Shown: positions 4,375 to 7,726 of the stretch, piece after piece
How positions within the stretch are numbered: position 1 is the stretch's first letter
Layout of the letters: every line of letters starts with the position of its first letter
Origin: Gammaproteobacteria bacterium
GTDB lineage: Bacteria; Pseudomonadota; Gammaproteobacteria; Steroidobacterales; Steroidobacteraceae
Assembly (NCBI GenBank): GCA_003162555.1
Contig: PMNQ01000165.1
Span: forward strand, 7,641 to 15,366
Direction of reading: 5' to 3'
DNA: 7,726 bases
Program-made: the position numbers and the translations under genes
Notes under the pieces: generated by a model
Databases searched by the model: none
What the model saw: the letters and a program-made list of their open reading frames with translations, nothing else
Told to the model about the DNA's origin: nothing

Positions 4375-7300
4375 ATGCGTTCCCTCAAGTCGCGATTTTT
4401 CGCGGTGATTTCTGGAGCCCTGCTGGCGCTGGCCGCAGGCACGGCGGCGATGGCCGACGACACCGAAATCTTCTTCAACCACAACACGGCCAGCATTCCC
4501 GCGAACATCATGTTCATCCTCGACACATCGGGGAGCATGAACGACCTGGTCACGTCGCAGCTCGACTACGACCCGTCGCAGACCTACGCCGCGGACAAGT
4601 GCGGATCCTCGTTCGACAAGAATTACTACTATTACAGCGCCAAGAACATACCGAAATGCGGTTCGACGCAGAAGCTTGCCGTCACGCAGTTCAAGTGCGC
4701 GAACATGACGAGCTCGATCCTCAGCACCGGCTATGCGACCGATTCGTTCACGCAGTGGGGTCCGACCAACAACAGCAAGAGCACCGGCAAAGGCACGGCC
4801 GGCAATCCGACGGTCACCGTCTCGACGACGACCTACGGGTGGCAGGCAACGCTGGCGGCCACGAACACAACCGGATTCGTCGAGTGCAAGGCCGATCAGG
4901 GCGTGGATGGTGACGGCGTGGACCACACGAAGGTCTACGCGTCCACTGATACTTTCTCGCTACAAACCACGACGACAACGCCCCCGGGCAACACCGTCGT
5001 CAACTCCGACACCACCACTTGCACCGGCTGCACCACGGGCGTGTGGAGCCAGCTGGGTAGCAAGAACTACTTTTCCTCGGCCAGCGGCGGCACGTACACG
5101 ATCTACACCGCCAACTACCTCAACTACCTCAACAATTCGGGCCAGACGACGACGAAGTCGAAGATGTCCATCATGCACACGGCAGCGGCTTCGCTGATGA
5201 ACAGCATGACCGGCGTGAACGTCGGCCTGATGCGCTATGACTTCAAGGGCCATGGCGGCATGGTGCTGGCGCCGATCGCGCCGATCGACACCGGCACGAA
5301 CCGCCAGGACCGCATCAACCTGGTCAACAGCTGGGCGCCGGATGGCATCACGCCGTTGTCGGAGACCTACTTCGAGTCGTACCTGTATTTCTCGGGCCAG
5401 AAGGTCAACTACGGCAACAGTTCGGTCTCGACAACCTGCACGAACTGGAACGCGGTCAATGGCACTTGCGGCGCCGATACTTCTTTCTCCGCGCCCAGCG
5501 TGGCCAGTTCACGGGATGCGAGCGGCACGAACTATGACAGCCCGGCAGATTATTCCTGCCGCAAGAACTTCATCGTCTACCTGACCGACGGTCTGCCGAA
5601 CGAAAACAGCAATTCCGACGGGGCGATCAAGGCGCTCGGCGTGAAATGCGACGCGACGACGTTCCCCGGCGCCAACGGCGGCAAGTGCCTTGCGGGCCTC
5701 GCCGGCTACCTGTACAACACCGACTTGCGCCCGGACATCAAACAGGTGCAGAACGTCACCAGCTACTTCATCGGCTTCGGTTCTGACTTTGCCAGTGGTG
5801 GTGCGCCGACCGCGGCCTTCACATACCTCAACAACGCCGCCACGGCGGGCGGTGGTACGGCCTACACCGCAAACGACCTGACCGATCTCACCGACGCGTT
5901 CAACACCATCCTCGCGCAGGTCATCAAGACCAACACGACGTTCTCGGCACCCGCCGTGGCCGTCAACGCCTTCAATCGCACGCAGACCTTGAACGACCTG
6001 TACGTGTCGGTATTCAGCCCAAACCTGGACTACCACTGGCCGGGCAACGTCAAGAAGTACAAGGTCGTCGGCAACCAGGTCGTGGATTCGCTGGGCTTGC
6101 CCGCGGTCGATCCCGTCACTGGCTTCTTCCTCGATACCGCGCGCAGCTACTGGAGCAGCGCGCCCGACGGCGCCGACGTGACCCTGGGCGGCGCAGCCAG
6201 CAGGTTGCCGGACGCCGGCGTCCGCAATGTGCTCACGTATACGGGCACAACCTATCCCGCTCCGCTGGTGACATTCAACGACAGCAACGTGACGGCAGCC
6301 GATCTCAACCTCGTACCCGGCGATCCGGCGGTCGATGATGTGATCGACTGGTCAAAGGGCCTGGACGTGCAGGATGACGTGCCGCCGGCGGGCACGACCG
6401 ACTCGCGCCACGAGATGGGCGATCCGATCCACACGCAGCCGATCGCGATGATCTATGGCAAGAAAGCCGACGGCACCAATGACACGGTCATCTACGTGAC
6501 GACCAATGACGGCTACTTCCACGCCATCGACGCCAGCGTCAATCCCGATGGCTCGGATACGGCCACCAGCGGCCAGGAATTGTGGTCGTACATTCCGAAG
6601 GAAATGCTGCCGCACCTGAAGGACCTGTACGCCGACAACGCCACGAGCATCAAGCACTACGGGCTCGACGGACCGATCGCGGTGCTGAAATACGACATCA
6701 ATGGCGACGGCACGATCAGCGGCAACGATCGCGTGATCCTGTTCTTCGGCACCGGCCGCAATGCCGATACCGCAGCCTATTACGCGCTCGAAGTGACCGA
6801 CAAGAAAAATCCGAAGCTGCTTTGGAAGATCGACGCCTCGACGCTGACGGGAATCGGCCAGGCCTGGTCCACGCCGGTGATCACGCGCGTCAACGTCGCC
6901 GGCGCGACGCAGAATTCCCAGCGCCTGGTGCTGGTCATGGGCGGCGGCTACGACGCCCAGGAAGACAACAAGACCTACTACACGACCGACAACGTCGGCA
7001 ACCACCTGTACATGGTCGACGCACTCACCGGCAAGCTGCTGTGGATCGCTGGCAAGACCACTGGCAATTTCGTCCATGCGCGCATGACCCATGCGATTCC
7101 GAGTTCGGTGGCCGTGCTCGACCTCGACGGCGACGGCTACGCCGACCGCATGTACGTCGGCGACATGGCCGCGCAGCTCTGGCGCTTCGACATCACGAAC
7201 GGCAATACGGCCGCGAACCTGGTGGCCGGCGGCGTGCTCGCTTCGCTCGGCACCAAGGAAGATTCGGCGCCGCATCCCGCGATCGACATGCGCCGCTTCT

Positions 7301-7726
7301 ACAGCGCCCCCGACGTTGCCGCCGAGCAGAAGCCGAAGATCAAGCCCTTCCTAAGCATCGCGCTGGGCTCGGGCTACCGCGGCCATCCGCTCGACAGCAC
7401 CGTGAATGACCGTTTCTACGAAATCCGTGACTACCAGGGCTTTACGCCGATGACGCAGACCGCGTTCAACGGGCTGGCGATTACGCGCGACGCGCTGAGC
7501 CCGGCTGCGAGTGCAGTCGAGCTCATCGACATCACGGCAACGCCCAATCCGACGCTGGCGCCCGACATCCTCGGTTGGCAGCTCGACCTGAACTGGACTG
7601 CCGGCGAGAAGTCGTTGACGCCCTCGCGCACCTTCAATGACCAGGTGATCTTCACGACCTATACGCCGACTACTGTGCAGTCGACCGATCCGTGCGCCGG
7701 CATCGGCACCGGCGCCAATCGCGTGT
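4375..7726 (+). CDS. pilY1: PilY1, type IV pilus tip adhesin/mechanosensor (3' end missing)
   Basis: 1117 codons are open to the window edge; PilY1 proteins are usually a little longer, so only a short C-terminal part is missing. The signal peptide ends AAMA/DD (27/28). The N-terminal von Willebrand A module has a complete MIDAS set, far apart in sequence: DTSGS (50-54), T326 in GITPLSE and D405 in LTDG. Between the first two lie YDPSQTY, a Ser/Thr-rich insert and IYTANYLNYLNN. The linker FSAPAVAVNAFNRTQTLNDLYVSVF (about 523-547) is a family signature. The C-terminal half is the PilY1 beta-propeller, with DLDGDGYAD (916-924) followed by RMYVGDMAAQLWR, the known calcium-binding site type that controls pilus retraction. 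A second EF-hand-like loop lies at 774-785. Eleven cysteines lie in 76-438, then none until C1107. No RGD was seen. PilY1 rides on the minor pilin tip complex. Confidence 0.95.
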   Translation, partial: MRSLKSRFFAVISGALLALAAGTAAMADDTEIFFNHNTASIPANIMFILDTSGSMNDLVTSQLDYDPSQTYAADKCGSSFDKNYYYYSAKNIPKCGSTQKLAVTQFKCANMTSSILSTGYATDSFTQWGPTNNSKSTGKGTAGNPTVTVSTTTYGWQATLAATNTTGFVECKADQGVDGDGVDHTKVYASTDTFSLQTTTTTPPGNTVVNSDTTTCTGCTTGVWSQLGSKNYFSSASGGTYTIYTANYLNYLNNSGQTTTKSKMSIMHTAAASLMNSMTGVNVGLMRYDFKGHGGMVLAPIAPIDTGTNRQDRINLVNSWAPDGITPLSETYFESYLYFSGQKVNYGNSSVSTTCTNWNAVNGTCGADTSFSAPSVASSRDASGTNYDSPADYSCRKNFIVYLTDGLPNENSNSDGAIKALGVKCDATTFPGANGGKCLAGLAGYLYNTDLRPDIKQVQNVTSYFIGFGSDFASGGAPTAAFTYLNNAATAGGGTAYTANDLTDLTDAFNTILAQVIKTNTTFSAPAVAVNAFNRTQTLNDLYVSVFSPNLDYHWPGNVKKYKVVGNQVVDSLGLPAVDPVTGFFLDTARSYWSSAPDGADVTLGGAASRLPDAGVRNVLTYTGTTYPAPLVTFNDSNVTAADLNLVPGDPAVDDVIDWSKGLDVQDDVPPAGTTDSRHEMGDPIHTQPIAMIYGKKADGTNDTVIYVTTNDGYFHAIDASVNPDGSDTATSGQELWSYIPKEMLPHLKDLYADNATSIKHYGLDGPIAVLKYDINGDGTISGNDRVILFFGTGRNADTAAYYALEVTDKKNPKLLWKIDASTLTGIGQAWSTPVITRVNVAGATQNSQRLVLVMGGGYDAQEDNKTYYTTDNVGNHLYMVDALTGKLLWIAGKTTGNFVHARMTHAIPSSVAVLDLDGDGYADRMYVGDMAAQLWRFDITNGNTAANLVAGGVLASLGTKEDSAPHPAIDMRRFYSAPDVAAEQKPKIKPFLSIALGSGYRGHPLDSTVNDRFYEIRDYQGFTPMTQTAFNGLAITRDALSPAASAVELIDITATPNPTLAPDILGWQLDLNWTAGEKSLTPSRTFNDQVIFTTYTPTTVQSTDPCAGIGTGANRV

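Noticed and set aside
4027..4926. Minus-strand open frame of 299 codons across the small CxxC gene and the pilY1 start
   Set aside because: It covers two well-supported plus-strand genes and their gap, and shows no domain or ribosome binding site worth keeping.
6352..7275. Minus-strand open frame of 307 codons antisense to pilY1
   Set aside because: His/Arg/Val-rich composition is typical of an antisense shadow; pilY1 motifs run straight through the region on the plus strand.
1..7726. CRISPR arrays, insertion sequences, tRNA or rRNA genes, prophage
   Set aside because: No spaced repeats, transposase motifs, terminal inverted repeats or RNA gene signatures were seen; composition looks even across the window.

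Overview
The window is GC-rich throughout, with strongly G/C-biased third codon positions. It carries the left and central part of a type IV pilus minor-pilin operon of the type found in Gammaproteobacteria and some Betaproteobacteria (Pseudomonas/Xanthomonas-like order). The exact genus cannot be read from the sequence.

Layout. Positions 1-104 (minus strand) hold the N-terminus of a PilZ-domain protein, a candidate c-di-GMP receptor, running off the left edge. A 107-base gap with a weak hairpin follows. Next, on the minus strand, is a complete secreted endonuclease/exonuclease/phosphatase (EEP) family protein (212-1189). A divergent intergenic region (1190-1301) contains two direct repeats matching the LytTR/AlgR-type operator layout: two 9-mers 12 bp apart. 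The plus-strand operon then runs to the right edge: a FimT/FimU (GspH-family) minor pilin, pilV, pilW, pilX, a small unrecognised exported protein with a CxxC motif, and pilY1, which is cut by the window end after 1117 codons. The first three pilin genes are joined by ATGA stop/start overlaps, pilW and pilX are 4 bases apart, and the last gaps are about 30 bases, so this reads as one transcription unit.

How the genes fit together. In well-studied systems FimU, PilV, PilW and PilX form a priming complex at the pilus tip. PilY1, a vWA plus beta-propeller protein, sits on top as calcium-dependent adhesin and mechanosensor that feeds into c-di-GMP signalling. The AlgR-like repeats agree with the known FimS/AlgR control of the Pseudomonas aeruginosa operon, and the neighbouring PilZ gene suggests a c-di-GMP link, though not a proven one.

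Most of the window is a known kind of system. The points that deserve a second look are the small CxxC protein between pilX and pilY1, the clustering of 11 cysteines in the PilY1 vWA module, a FimT-like GRxR motif in the first pilin, the operator-like repeats, and a perfect inverted repeat next to the pilY1 ribosome binding site.
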